A stretch of 64,000 nucleotides of DNA from Anaerolineaceae bacterium (GCA_020634115.1 JACKCH010000011.1:124001-188000); one strand, 5' to 3'; positions 8,188 through 17,191 are shown, numbered from the stretch's first letter. The notes: generated from the sequence alone by a model not told the origin. A program made the numbers and translations.

Positions 8188-9396
8188 TTATGCTCCTGCC
8201 ATCGCTGCTTGTAAAGCCTGTATCGCATCGCTTTCCTGGTCGTGCAGTTTCAGTACCAGGTCAGCCAGATGGGTATACAGGTCGCTGATTTCAGCATCAC
8301 TCAGCGGGAAATCCGTTTCGACAGCGGTTCTGAGTACTTTCAGACGGGCTTTGATCGCAATGCGTTCCGAGCGGCTGGTGTCCCCCTGTTCATTGAACAA
8401 ATCATGGTTACGGGTCAACAACTCGCGTGTTTCCTTAAACAACGAAACGGACTCCGGCAGCAACGCTCGTCCCAGTTCATCCCAGGCCATTTTACAGGCG
8501 CGAAATTGTTCAGCAACCGTTCCTAATACCGGGTTGTTCAAGATGGCCGCTGCTTCTTCCAGGAAGTCAGCATACAAACCACGCTCCGCCCCATGCGCCG
8601 CGCCTTGCCATCCGTGAATCCAACGGAATCCGCTGGTCAGCCCCGCGTACAAGCGGCTTCCTGCCGGGAAATAGCGCGTCCAGCTTTGTTTGTGGCGGGT
8701 GTTGGTCAGCATCCTGGCCCAGTATTGCAGCGCCGCCGAGCCGAAATTCTCTTTTCTGCCTTTGGGTGGCTGCTCGGTGTATAAGCTGATGGTCTGCCAG
8801 ATGCCTTTTTGTATCGCGCTCGGCAATTTGCTCATATCGGGGGAATCCAACACCATGAGCCGGAACTTGTCTTTTTTCACACGGGCGCGTGCCTGGCTGA
8901 GTTCGGCAGCAGTCACAGTGAGCGGCTGGCTGGAACGATCCGCGATATAGGCGGTATCCCCTTCGTAACCATACACAACAATCGGATTCATGGCCCAATA
9001 CTGCTCTTCACGACCCAGGGCGTTATACGGCAGACTGAATGTATCCGCCCACACGATGGCTGGGCTGCCATTTTCCAATGTGTTTACCAGATTTTTCGTT
9101 GCAAGTTCCGGGTCGGTGGTCTGGCGCACTTCGCGCGGCCAGGCCAGGCGATCCAGTAACGTCGTGAGCGGGTCGAAGGTGTTCCGGGTCAAAAGCGCCA
9201 GAATGGGGTCGAAACCGGTGTAGTCAAAGGTGAAATAGCCGAAGACAATGCCCCCGGCGATGCCCATCAGCAGGGCTTCACTCATTGGCTGCCCAGTATG
9301 GGGTGCATTGACGCCAGCATAGGTCAGGGCATTTGCGAGCGAGCCAGTTTCCCAATGGCGTCCGGCGAAAGCATGGTAGTTTTCCAAGATTGGCAC
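8188..9396 (-). CDS. BtrH N-terminal domain / DUF4872 protein
   Basis: 402 residues. The N-terminal stretch (GRHWETGSLANALTYAGV, SEALLMGIAGGIVFGYF) matches the BtrH_N domain, named after the butirosin acyltransferase BtrH. The middle (PIVVYGYEGDTAYIADRSS) and the helical C-terminus match the associated DUF4872. BtrH moves an acyl group from a carrier protein to an aminoglycoside. No carrier protein or antibiotic gene is nearby, so that activity is not claimed. The GTG start at 9396 follows AAGGGAG by 7 nt. The conserved first motif has Trp (GRHWETG), with no cysteine near it, so a cysteine-based mechanism is doubtful. Confidence 0.75.
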   Translation of the reverse strand: MPILENYHAFAGRHWETGSLANALTYAGVNAPHTGQPMSEALLMGIAGGIVFGYFTFDYTGFDPILALLTRNTFDPLTTLLDRLAWPREVRQTTDPELATKNLVNTLENGSPAIVWADTFSLPYNALGREEQYWAMNPIVVYGYEGDTAYIADRSSQPLTVTAAELSQARARVKKDKFRLMVLDSPDMSKLPSAIQKGIWQTISLYTEQPPKGRKENFGSAALQYWARMLTNTRHKQSWTRYFPAGSRLYAGLTSGFRWIHGWQGAAHGAERGLYADFLEEAAAILNNPVLGTVAEQFRACKMAWDELGRALLPESVSLFKETRELLTRNHDLFNEQGDTSRSERIAIKARLKVLRTAVETDFPLSDAEISDLYTHLADLVLKLHDQESDAIQALQAAMAGA

Positions 9397-9536
9397 AAGA
9401 TTACTCCCTTTTTGCTCTGCGAATACGGACTCATTGTAGCGATGAATCCAATCGACTCAGCAAAACAGAGACATACTTTGCACTTGTGGACATCCGGGCT
9501 TGCTGCCCGCCCATCACGATAAGCGATCAGGTAGGG

Positions 9537-10211
9537 TCACGGTTTGCGCCATACCAGCGAGTAGCGCCAGAGCAGATGCCGCCGTACCTGTGCCCCCGGT
9601 AGGTGTAAATCGGCGGCAGCCCGCACCTCGGCCAGCGCAGGATAAGAATCATGTGCGCTATGGGCCTCCCACGCTTCCCGGACGGCTTGTGATTGACGCG
9701 GGGTTCTTTTGAGGACTTTCAGCAAGCGGCTGACGGGAATCCCAGCCGCACCCCACAGGTAATCCATTGGCGTTTGAGCGGTATACAGGTCGAGCACCAG
9801 CAACACCCCGCCCGGCTTCAGCACGTCCCTCACTTTGAGGAATACCGGTTCGAGCGGGAGATGGTGCAGTGTGGCAATCGTGGCGATACAGTCGAACGAC
9901 TCGCGCGGTATATCCCATTCCAGCACATCACACTGGCGGTAATCAATGTTCGTATAAGCTGCCGAGGCCGCCTGTGCAAACCCAAGCATCTCCCCGGAGA
10001 GGTCAATGGCGACCACGTGCTCGGCGCGATCTGCCAGCAATCGCGAGAAAGCCCCTTTGCCGCAGCCAATTTCAAGCGCCTGCCCGATATGTGGCGGCAG
10101 GTGGCGCAGCAGGAACGGGTGATAGTGGTTGTTGTGATTCCAGCCCGCGCTTTCGACCCCCGCCAGCCGGTCAAAATCAGCACGGACGGTGTCCATCGAA
10201 ACCGGGTTCAT
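9537..10211 (-). CDS. class I SAM-dependent methyltransferase
   Basis: 224 residues with a Rossmann-like methyltransferase core. Motif I is ALEIGCGKGAFSR, motif II HVVAIDLSGEML, the acidic SAM contact QCDVLEW, and post-motif FDCIATIATLHHLPL; FLKVRDVLKPGGVLLVLD follows. These are typical of the UbiE/Methyltransf_11 group. The methyl acceptor is unknown. The ATG overlaps the stop of the upstream membrane protein (ATGA), so they form an operon. Confidence 0.88.
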   Translation of the reverse strand: MNPVSMDTVRADFDRLAGVESAGWNHNNHYHPFLLRHLPPHIGQALEIGCGKGAFSRLLADRAEHVVAIDLSGEMLGFAQAASAAYTNIDYRQCDVLEWDIPRESFDCIATIATLHHLPLEPVFLKVRDVLKPGGVLLVLDLYTAQTPMDYLWGAAGIPVSRLLKVLKRTPRQSQAVREAWEAHSAHDSYPALAEVRAAADLHLPGAQVRRHLLWRYSLVWRKP

Positions 10212-10903
10212 GCTCCTTCTCCCCAGAATCCTTTATCCACCCCGAAGCGATAAATGGCCGACAGAAACACGATGGAACTCAGTGTTTCCACGAATAACTC
10301 CACCCCGCCCAGCCCAGCCATGATGAGCGCCGTCTGCTGCGTCACCTCCATGTAACGGTGATCCTGAATGAAATAGGTGGATGCCAGGTCAATGCCGAAC
10401 GACCCGGCCACAAAGAGGATACCGCCCAGGGCGAACAACAGCCGCGCCCGCCAGTTGAGGTGGATCAGGAAGGGAATGTAGATGATGAGGAACACCAGCC
10501 CGAACAGCCCGGCGAACATCGCGGTGGTGTACCAGTACCAGTTATCGCGGAAGTAGTCAATCTGGCTGATCCAGTCACGGAAGGCGTTGAAAAAAACTTC
10601 GTTGCCATTCGTGATTTTTTCAACGGCCAGCAGCAGGAATACCAACACCAGTCCGGCCCAGTGAAACGTGATACAACCCCGCCAGCGCCGGATTACCCAG
10701 GCACTCAACGCCGCGCAGCCCACCAGCAGCGCCGCGCCATACAGGGTCGCCAGCGTATCCGCCTGCCCCAGTTGACCAAGCTGCACTTTGTACGTGTCAA
10801 TATCCGTGCCGGGGACGAAACTGTTATAGCCGCCGACAGTGGCAACTACCGCCAACACCAGCGCGACGAGGATGAGAACGAGCCAGCCTATTCTTCCGAA
10901 CAT
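10208..10903 (-). CDS. multi-spanning membrane protein, unknown family
   Basis: 231 residues with about five predicted membrane segments: residues 5-25, 50-70, 80-95, 125-150 and 155-175, with a further weak one near 205. Long polar loops lie between TM1-TM2 and TM3-TM4. No family was recognised. It overlaps the methyltransferase gene by 4 bases. The start ATG follows GAAGGTT. Confidence 0.65.
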   Translation of the reverse strand: MFGRIGWLVLILVALVLAVVATVGGYNSFVPGTDIDTYKVQLGQLGQADTLATLYGAALLVGCAALSAWVIRRWRGCITFHWAGLVLVFLLLAVEKITNGNEVFFNAFRDWISQIDYFRDNWYWYTTAMFAGLFGLVFLIIYIPFLIHLNWRARLLFALGGILFVAGSFGIDLASTYFIQDHRYMEVTQQTALIMAGLGGVELFVETLSSIVFLSAIYRFGVDKGFWGEGA

Positions 10904-11027
10904 GCGTGAACCTTCCTTAACGCGATTGTGGAATAGTTCGCATTGTAGGCGGCTGGAACTAACGCACTGCTAAAATCACGCGCTGCGCTGGTCAGAGGCG
11001 GGAGAGGACGAGGTCATGCCATACCAA

Positions 11028-11636
11028 TCAGGGGCGAATGAGCGCCAGGATATGCTCTAACCGTTTCAGGTCATGCGACAGCAGGCGGGCGATTTCGCGG
11101 CCACATTCCACCAGAAACTGACGCTGTGCGTCCTCAGGATACGCCTGTCGCGCATACTGGATCGCCGCGGCCAGCAAATCCACGGAGGGGACTTCCGCCG
11201 CACCCAACACCAGCGGAAAGAAATCGAACCGCTGCATGAAAGCGCGTACTTCGTCGGCGGTACACAGTTCAACTTCGGAAAGGCTCATCGGCGGGCGGGG
11301 CGGCAGGCTGTGGATATAGGTGTGATGCGCCGTGTAGAGATACCCCACGTTCAGCACACTGATCTCCATCGGCACCATCCGGTTTTCTCGCTGGTCACGC
11401 AGAATGTTGCTGTTGACGCTTTCGGCCATCACCAACTCATTCACCAGCAGGTCATCTTTGATCTCCACCGCGTAGATCAGGCCGATCACATAAATTGAAT
11501 CATCATTGGCAATCGGAACTTTGACGAACGCGCCGAAGTTATGTTCATTATGCACGCGGTTGCTCTGTGTGCCGCAGGTAAACCCGCGTGTGCTTGCCCG
11601 CAGCACCCGGCCTACCATGTATTTTTGTGCGACCAT
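11028..11636 (-). CDS. HAS-barrel-like protein (HerA N-terminal barrel type)
   Basis: 202 residues. The N-terminal part (VGRVLRASTRGFTCGT, NFGAFVKVPI, IYVIGLIYAVEIKDD) has the alternating beta pattern of the HAS barrel at the start of HerA-type DNA translocases. The C-terminus is helical. There is no P-loop, so it cannot be HerA itself. The NurA gene lies upstream on the same strand, with 248 bases and a family B repeat between. NurA and HerA normally work together in end resection. A HerA-independent barrel protein next to NurA suggests a related DNA-repair role; this is inference. Confidence 0.5.
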   Translation of the reverse strand: MVAQKYMVGRVLRASTRGFTCGTQSNRVHNEHNFGAFVKVPIANDDSIYVIGLIYAVEIKDDLLVNELVMAESVNSNILRDQRENRMVPMEISVLNVGYLYTAHHTYIHSLPPRPPMSLSEVELCTADEVRAFMQRFDFFPLVLGAAEVPSVDLLAAAIQYARQAYPEDAQRQFLVECGREIARLLSHDLKRLEHILALIRP

Positions 11637-11647
11637 GTTCTGTCTCC

Positions 11648-11706
11648 TCTGGCTGTTGGCTATTAGCCGCTGGCTATTGGCTGCTGGCTTCTAGCCGACT
11701 AGCATC
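11648..11706. repeat. family E repeats, GGCTGTTGGCTATTAGCC type
   Basis: Imperfect copies of TGGCTGTTGGCTATTAGCC and TGGCTATTGGCTGCTGGCTT follow one another immediately before the preceding minus-strand gene. The reverse strand reads like the CCAGCAGCCAGTGGCC block near 6060. Confidence 0.65.
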
Positions 11707-11716
11707 TTAGCGTTTA

Positions 11717-11850
11717 TAGGGCGATTGTATCAGAATGAGAATTTCGCATTGGTGTATGCTCTTGACCTTTGACCCCCTCTAAATCTCCCCCGCCAGCAGG
11801 GGAGACTTGTCCATTCTGCTTGACCAGTCCCCGCCCCGTTTACGGGGAGG
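11717..11850 (-). repeat. family B repeat element, copy 2 (reversed)
   Basis: Starts GGGCGATTGTATCAGAAT, runs through TTTCGCATTGGTG and GACCCCCTCTAAATCTCCCC, and ends near the hairpin CCCCGTTTACGGGGAGGG. Orientation is opposite to the 14516-14740 copy. It sits 34 bases downstream of the NurA stop codon. Confidence 0.75.
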
Positions 11851-11884
11851 GGATAGATCGGCACTTTCGCCTTCAAATTCCACC

Positions 11885-13111
11885 TCAGATTTCAAATGCC
11901 CGTTTGCTGCTGCGGGCGAGTTCCTTGCCCCAGCTTTTGGCGGAAAACGGGTGTGGGTCAAGCCCTTTGCGCCGCAGTTCAAGCGCGATCATTTCGTCCA
12001 GCTTGGCCTTATCCCGGCTGGTGACGACGGCCAGTTCGTCGGCGCGGGTGAGCGCGTAAGGGTACGGGTTGCGCCCCTGCATCAGGCACTGTTCCACCAA
12101 CAGCGCGTGCAGTTCATCCACCGCCATCTTATCCCGCGCTACCCACATCGGAATATCCACACGGGCCATCGAGCTTTGGAAGCCGGTGGAGACTTTCAGG
12201 TAAAAATACGCGATTTCATAGCTCACACCCCGCTGCCGGAACTTGAAGTTGCGCGGCGAGTTTTGCACCATCAACGCCGAACGTTCCCCCGGTTTCAGGA
12301 TGGTGTCGAACAGATGAATATCGCGCAGCCCTTCCAGGTCGCCGCCCGTACTCAGGTCGGTACGGTAGACCTCTTCATCCATCAGACTCAGCAGGTGCAG
12401 CAGGCGAATCACCACCCGACTGCGGGTCGGGTTATCCACATACCCCGCCAGCAACGCACCGGCATCATGCAGATGTACCAGTGAGGCGTGGTAATCATTC
12501 GTGAGATACTCGTGGTTGGTCACGTCCGCATTCGCACTGAACATCAGGTGATTGTCGTAGAGCGCGATCAGCGGGCGCGGAAAGTCGCGTAAATCCCAGG
12601 CGGTTTTGCCCAATTGCTGCATTTCGGTCACGGTGCGGCGGGCATCCACCGTCCGGCCACTGATTAAACGCCCGGATTTGTCACGCACATGGTCTTTGTG
12701 GAAGTAGAGTTCCGGCACGGTGAACCACTGCGGTGCGTCCTCGCTACCGTGATGGTAGATAAACAGGCCGACATTAATCAGGAAGTAGTGAAAAGGAGTC
12801 TGTTCGTTGGGGTAAATCTGCGAACCGTCAGCGGCGATGACGGTGGCGCTGGGCGGTATGGCCTGGGGCGGGGGAAAAATCGCGTTAATCGGTTCGTGAT
12901 AGGGGGCGTCCAGTGGAGCCGCCCCCCGATAACCGCTGATGTCTGGCTGACGAGTCAGGTCAACGCGCCGGTGAATGAAGTCCAGATCATCAGCAGCGGC
13001 GAAACGTTCCTTCGCGATTTGCAGGCGTCCTCCCAGATCGAAATCGAGTTCGTCCAGCATCCGCCCCATTTTGAATACCTGGTCTACAACTTTGTTAAAT
13101 TCCAGCGCCAC
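11885..13111 (-). CDS. nurA: NurA-type 5'-3' nuclease
   Basis: 408 residues. The NurA core begins at SATVIAADGSQIYPNEQ, where DGS is the conserved metal-binding Asp motif. It continues with TVDARRTVTEMQQL, PRPLIALYDNHLMFS (second acidic motif) and LLAGYVDNPTRSRVVIRLL. NurA is an RNase H-like nuclease that works with the HerA ATPase to process DNA ends. The GTG start at 13111 follows GCGAGGG. A HAS-barrel-like gene lies downstream on the same strand; no HerA ATPase gene is in the window. Confidence 0.8.
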   Translation of the reverse strand: MALEFNKVVDQVFKMGRMLDELDFDLGGRLQIAKERFAAADDLDFIHRRVDLTRQPDISGYRGAAPLDAPYHEPINAIFPPPQAIPPSATVIAADGSQIYPNEQTPFHYFLINVGLFIYHHGSEDAPQWFTVPELYFHKDHVRDKSGRLISGRTVDARRTVTEMQQLGKTAWDLRDFPRPLIALYDNHLMFSANADVTNHEYLTNDYHASLVHLHDAGALLAGYVDNPTRSRVVIRLLHLLSLMDEEVYRTDLSTGGDLEGLRDIHLFDTILKPGERSALMVQNSPRNFKFRQRGVSYEIAYFYLKVSTGFQSSMARVDIPMWVARDKMAVDELHALLVEQCLMQGRNPYPYALTRADELAVVTSRDKAKLDEMIALELRRKGLDPHPFSAKSWGKELARSSKRAFEI

Positions 13112-13209
13112 CGTTGGCCCTCGCCTGCTGTATTTGCATTACGTTATGGTCATGTTGACAACAGGTTAGCACGAGTGTTCTAAATAGTCAAGCGCACCGC
13201 CTGGATGCC

Positions 13210-14355
13210 CTACTCGCACGCCCACTCTTTGAGCATGGCCGCCAGCAGCGTCGCCCGGCGTGGCAGGCTGTTAATGACGACATGCTCATGCAGCGCGTGC
13301 AGGCCGTCCCCCTGAGGGCCGAGACCGTCCAGCGTCGGAATACCCATGTGCGCCGTGAAGTTGCCGTCCGAGCCGCCGCCGCTGCCGTCTTCGTGGATGC
13401 TCAGGCCGTAGCGTTCACCAATTGCCTTGCACTGCGCGTAGGTGCGCACCATCTGTTCATTATGCTCCATCGGCCCCCGCGCGTGGTGCGCCTCAATGTG
13501 CAGGGTGGAACCAGGAACGAACGATTGTAGCGCGTTGAGTTTCTCTTGGATACCCGCCCAGGCCTGGTCGGTCATCGTCCGCACGTCAATCTCCGCCTCA
13601 GCGTGGTCGGGGATCACGTTACTGGCAATACCGCCTTTGACCACCGTCACCGAAACGGATGTGCCGTTCCGCAAGTCATTCAGGGCGTTGATCGCCATAA
13701 TCTGCTGCGCCAGCTCGACCACCGCGTTAATGCCCTGTTCGGGCGCGTTCCCGGCGTGTGAGGCGCGGCCTTCTATCGACAGGTGATAGGTACCTACGCC
13801 CTTGCGCCAGGTTTTGAGCGCCTCTTCTTTCGTGGCGGGTTCCATCACCATCACCAGCCCGCACTGCGCGGCGGTGTCGCGGATGACCTGCTCGGAGTGG
13901 ATGCTGCCCACTTCTTCGTCGCTGGTCGCCAGAATCCAGATCGGACGATTCGGCAGTTCGCCCCGCTCGACCAGCCCGCGAATACTCCAGGTCGCAATCG
14001 TGATACCGCCCTTCATATCCACCGCGCCCGGCCCGAAGAGCTTGCCGTCGGCGTCAATGGTCGGTGGGCGTTTCGCCAGCGTCCCTAACGGCCAGACGGT
14101 ATCCTGGTGAATCAGGAACATGAGCGGTTTGCCGGGCGCGTCCGCGTTCCATTTTGCTAAGAGGAAATCCCCGACCTCGGTTTGCGGGATACGAGTCACC
14201 GCCGCGCCCAGACGTTCAAACTCGGCGGCCAGGAAATCCCCGATCTTATCCACATGCGCTTTGTCAGTGGTGGGGGTTTCAAAGTTAATGAGCGTCGTCA
14301 AAAAGTCCACCATCTGGTCGCGTTGGCTCTGGAAGTAAGTAAGCAGTTCTGACAT
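13210..14355 (-). CDS. M20 family metallopeptidase, carboxypeptidase G2-like
   Basis: 381 residues. Two-zinc M20 motifs are intact: LIHQDTVWPLG (His ligand and catalytic Asp), GAVDMKGG (bridging Asp), TSDEEVGS (catalytic Glu and ligand Glu) and HALHEHVV (C-terminal His). The dimerisation domain lies in the middle (RKGVGTYHLSIEGRASHAG). GGGSDGNFTAHMGIPTLDG is typical of the glutamate carboxypeptidase/CPG2 subgroup, which removes C-terminal amino acids, often glutamate. The ATG at 14355 has AGAGGG upstream; a start 60 bases earlier lacks a ribosome site. No signal peptide is seen. Confidence 0.9.
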   Translation of the reverse strand: MSELLTYFQSQRDQMVDFLTTLINFETPTTDKAHVDKIGDFLAAEFERLGAAVTRIPQTEVGDFLLAKWNADAPGKPLMFLIHQDTVWPLGTLAKRPPTIDADGKLFGPGAVDMKGGITIATWSIRGLVERGELPNRPIWILATSDEEVGSIHSEQVIRDTAAQCGLVMVMEPATKEEALKTWRKGVGTYHLSIEGRASHAGNAPEQGINAVVELAQQIMAINALNDLRNGTSVSVTVVKGGIASNVIPDHAEAEIDVRTMTDQAWAGIQEKLNALQSFVPGSTLHIEAHHARGPMEHNEQMVRTYAQCKAIGERYGLSIHEDGSGGGSDGNFTAHMGIPTLDGLGPQGDGLHALHEHVVINSLPRRATLLAAMLKEWACE

Positions 14356-14515
14356 GGAAATACCCTCTAAAATGACTGATGACAGCGCATAGCAGTCACC
14401 CGCTATGCACCACAATACTAAGAGCCGTATTGTAGCGCCTTTGGCTTGCCCCTCACAGCCTGCACATAGAGAATCGGTCTTAGAACCATATGATTTGCTC
14501 TATCCCTTTTCCCCA

Positions 14516-14740
14516 GGGCAATCGCATCAAACTTATTCTATGCAAAATAACCCTTTCTGACCCCTCCCCAGCCCTCCTTCGAGGGGACGTAGGTCTCCCG
14601 TCTCAGTCGCCGTCAACGAGGAGGGAGTCGGCCTGCGGCGGCAAACAAGTCTCCCCTGCTGGCGGGGGAGATTTAGAGGGGGTAAAAATGGCCGGAAACG
14701 TATGTCAATACGAAACTCCCATTTTGATGCAATTGCTCTA
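14516..14740 (+). repeat. family B repeat element, copy 3, with terminal inverted repeats
   Basis: The clearest copy. Left end GCAATCGCATCAAA (14518-14531) and right end TTTGATGCAATTGC form a 14-bp terminal inverted repeat with one mismatch. Inside are ACCCCTCCCCAGCCCTCCTT, a CGTCTCAGTCGCC block, AACAAGTCTCCCCTGCTGGC and GATTTAGAGGGGGTAAAAAT. At about 225 bp it has the look of a MITE without coding capacity. It fills most of the 470-base gap before trpS. Confidence 0.75.
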
Positions 14741-14760
14741 TCCCTCCTCCCCCCGGACTA

Positions 14761-14789
14761 TTGAACCGTCACCAGGGGGATGCTACAAT
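14761..14789 (+). promoter_or_regulatory. sigma-70 type promoter of trpS
   Basis: TTGAAC at 14761-14766, a 17-bp spacer, and TACAAT at 14784-14789. It lies 36 bases ahead of the trpS start. There is no room for a T-box leader between the -10 box and the gene. Confidence 0.75.
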
Positions 14790-14825
14790 GCCCTCTCCTG
14801 ATAACCACTATCCAGCAGGCGAATC

Positions 14826-15839
14826 ATGAGCGAAAATTCCAAGAAACGGGTGCTTTCCGGCATCCAGCCTTCCGGCAACCTGACGATTGGCAATTACCTG
14901 GGGGCACTGCGCCAGTGGGTCGCCGAGCAGGAGGCCTTTAACTGCTATTTCTGCGTGGTAGACCTGCACGCCATCACCCTGCCCCAGGACCCGGTGGCGC
15001 TGCGTGAGAAAACGCGGGAAGTTACGGCGCTCTACCTGGCGGCGGGACTTGACCCGCAAAAAGTCACGATTTTTGTGCAGTCGCATGTGCCGGCGCACGC
15101 CGAACTGAACTGGATTCTCTCGTGCCTGTCGCCATTGGGCTGGCTGTACCGCATGACCCAGTTCAAGGATAAATCGGCCAAACAACAGCAGGATTCGATT
15201 GGCGCCGGACTGCTCAACTACCCGACTCTCATGGCCGCCGACATTCTGCTCTACCAGGCACACGCCGTCCCGGTGGGCGATGACCAGCGCCAGCACCTGG
15301 AATATACCCGCGACCTGGCACAGCGCTTTAACAGCATGTATGGTGAAACCTTCGTCATCCCCCAGGCAATGATCCCCAAGGAAGGGGCGCGGATTATGGG
15401 GCTGGACGCGCCGCTGGCGAAGATGAGCAAGAGCGAGGAATCGGAGTATCATGCCGTGTACCTGCTCGACCCGCCGAACCGGATCAAGAAGAAGATCATG
15501 CGGGCAGTAACCGATTCCGGCAGTGAAATCAGCTTTAATGATGATCCGGAACGGGCAGGCGTGAATAACCTGCTGACGATCTACCAGGCCACCACCGGGG
15601 AGACGAAAGAGGCGATTGAATCCCGGTTCGCCGGGAAGGGCTACGGCGACCTGAAAAAAGGCGTGGTCGAAGCCGTCACCGCCAAGCTGGAACCGCTCCA
15701 GGCCGAATACAACCGGATTGCGGGTGAATCCGGCTACCTGGATGACTTGCTGACGCAGGGCGCGGAACGAGCGAGTGAAATGGCGGAAAAGACACTGGCG
15801 CAGGTCAAAGAGCGCGTCGGCTTCCTGGCACGCCGCTAG
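14826..15839 (+). CDS. trpS: tryptophanyl-tRNA synthetase
   Basis: 337 residues, standard length for the compact bacterial enzyme. It charges tRNA-Trp with tryptophan using ATP. The class I signatures are visible: SGIQPSGNLTIGNYLGAL, with TIGN in the HIGH position, and KMSKSE (KMSKS loop) after MGLDAPLA. GDDQRQHLEYTRDLAQRFN is the family's tryptophan/adenylate-site segment. A good promoter precedes the gene and a strong terminator follows it, so it is a single-gene transcription unit. Confidence 0.97.
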   Translation: MSENSKKRVLSGIQPSGNLTIGNYLGALRQWVAEQEAFNCYFCVVDLHAITLPQDPVALREKTREVTALYLAAGLDPQKVTIFVQSHVPAHAELNWILSCLSPLGWLYRMTQFKDKSAKQQQDSIGAGLLNYPTLMAADILLYQAHAVPVGDDQRQHLEYTRDLAQRFNSMYGETFVIPQAMIPKEGARIMGLDAPLAKMSKSEESEYHAVYLLDPPNRIKKKIMRAVTDSGSEISFNDDPERAGVNNLLTIYQATTGETKEAIESRFAGKGYGDLKKGVVEAVTAKLEPLQAEYNRIAGESGYLDDLLTQGAERASEMAEKTLAQVKERVGFLARR

Positions 15840-15865
15840 GGTTCACTTACAGCATACCTTTACTG

Positions 15866-15890
15866 GGCGGGGTAATCCCGCCTTTTTTGT
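15866..15890 (+). terminator. intrinsic terminator after trpS
   Basis: GGCGGG, a short loop, CCCGCC, then six Ts (TTTTTTG). It is 26 bases past the trpS stop codon. Confidence 0.85.
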
Positions 15891-15920
15891 TTCCTCGGTG
15901 CTGGTGGATGAGACGGGGTT

Positions 15921-16031
15921 GGCATCCACAAACTCCCGTTTATGCTTTACCTCACCCCTTCCGAACCTGTGGTTCTCCCTCCCCTCTCCAAATTGGAGAG
16001 GGGAAAACGAGCGTAGCGAGTAGGGGTGAGG
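15921..16031 (+). repeat. family A palindromic repeat, copy 2
   Basis: Same layout as the copy at 2624-2738: GGCATCCACAAA, outer arms ACCTCACCCC and GGGGTGAGGT, inner hairpin CCCCTCTCC/GGAGAGGGG with a different loop, then ACGAGCGTAGCGAGTAGG before the right arm. Loop differences with conserved arms suggest the structure matters. Confidence 0.85.
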
Positions 16032-16131
16032 TCAGGGCGTAAAATCGGTTCATAGATTGTGGAAAAGCCTTTATCTAAAACATTGAAACGTGCCCAATTG
16101 GGTGCGAACGACCAGCGAATCACGGCGAATC

Positions 16132-16140
16132 TGTTACAAT
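16132..16140 (+). promoter_or_regulatory. extended -10 promoter element
   Basis: TGTTACAAT combines a TG extension with the -10 hexamer TACAAT, 40 bases ahead of the LLM oxidoreductase. No good -35 box is seen, as expected for extended -10 promoters. Confidence 0.5.
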
Positions 16141-16180
16141 AAACCGCTGATCCTGCTGGCTTCGGACTTGGAGAAGGTGT

Positions 16181-17170
16181 ATGCCAAAAACTTTGAATAT
16201 GGGCGTGATGTTCCGCTGCGTGAACCCGCCTGAAATCGCTGTCCAATTTGTACAGGGGGCGGAGGCCGCCGGATTCGATGAGGTCTGGCTGGTGGAGGAT
16301 TGTTTCTTCGCCGGGGGCATCGCCTCAGTGACGACTGCCCTGGCAAAAACCGAACGTATCCTGGTCGGCCTGGGGATTATGCCCGCTGTTGCCCGTAACC
16401 CGGCTTTCGCGGCAATGGAAATCGCGGCGTTGGGGCGACTGTTCCCGGGGCGCTTCCTGCCCGGTTTCGGGCATGGTGTAGGGGACTGGATGAAACAGAT
16501 TGGCGCGTTTCCGTCCTCCCAATTGGCTGCGCTGGAGGAAGTTACACTGACCGTCCGCGCTCTGCTGGCGGGTGAACGGGTGAGCTTTCACGGGCAGCAT
16601 GTACACCTCGATCAGGTGCAACTGGAATTTCCGTTGGAGACGCCACCGCCGGTTTTACTGGGGGTGCGCGGGCCGAAGTCGTTGCAGCTTTCCGGGCGTT
16701 CTGCGGATGGGACGATTCTGGCGGAACACGCCTCCGCGCCGTATGTCGCCTGGGCGCGGGAACAGATTCGGGCCGGGCAGCGCGAGAACGGGCGCGAGAA
16801 CGACGCGCACCGCCTGACCGTCTATACCTACTGCGTGGTGGAGGCGGATCGGGAAACTGCGTTAAGCAAACTCCGCCCACAGTTAGCCCGCGCGATTGCC
16901 TCAGGCAACCTGGGGGTATACCTGGAACCGCTCGGCATTCAGGATGAAGCGCAGCGGTTGGTCGCCGAAAAAGACGCGATGGGGCTGGCGGCGGCGCTGC
17001 CCGACGAATGGATCACCCAACTTGCGGTGGTGGGCACGCCGGAGGACTGCCGGGATGGAATCCGAAAACTGGCAGACGCGGGCGCGGATAGTGTCATCCT
17101 CGTGCCCATCGAAAACGACCTTGAGGCATTAACGGCATTTTCCAACTTGCTGCCGCTGCTCAAGGAGTAA
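16181..17170 (+). CDS. LLM class flavin/F420-dependent oxidoreductase
   Basis: 329 residues with a luciferase-like TIM barrel. Visible segments are GAEAAGFDEVWLVED, RILVGLGIMPAVARNP, AAMEIAALGRLFPGRFLPG and GVGDWMKQIGAFP. PVLLGVRGPKSLQLSGRSADG is the family's substrate/cofactor face, and VVGTPEDCRDGIRKLADAGA is the C-terminal motif of F420-type members such as methylenetetrahydromethanopterin reductase-like proteins. The cofactor (F420 or FMN) and substrate cannot be decided by sight. GGAGAAGG lies 3 nt before the ATG. Confidence 0.85.
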   Translation: MPKTLNMGVMFRCVNPPEIAVQFVQGAEAAGFDEVWLVEDCFFAGGIASVTTALAKTERILVGLGIMPAVARNPAFAAMEIAALGRLFPGRFLPGFGHGVGDWMKQIGAFPSSQLAALEEVTLTVRALLAGERVSFHGQHVHLDQVQLEFPLETPPPVLLGVRGPKSLQLSGRSADGTILAEHASAPYVAWAREQIRAGQRENGRENDAHRLTVYTYCVVEADRETALSKLRPQLARAIASGNLGVYLEPLGIQDEAQRLVAEKDAMGLAAALPDEWITQLAVVGTPEDCRDGIRKLADAGADSVILVPIENDLEALTAFSNLLPLLKE

Positions 17171-17191
17171 GTACAGGTTGCATGAGATAAA

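Noticed and set aside
14700..14826. T-box leader upstream of trpS
   Set aside because: A promoter at 14761-14789 leaves only about 30 bases of leader, too short for a T-box, and no T-box sequence is visible.
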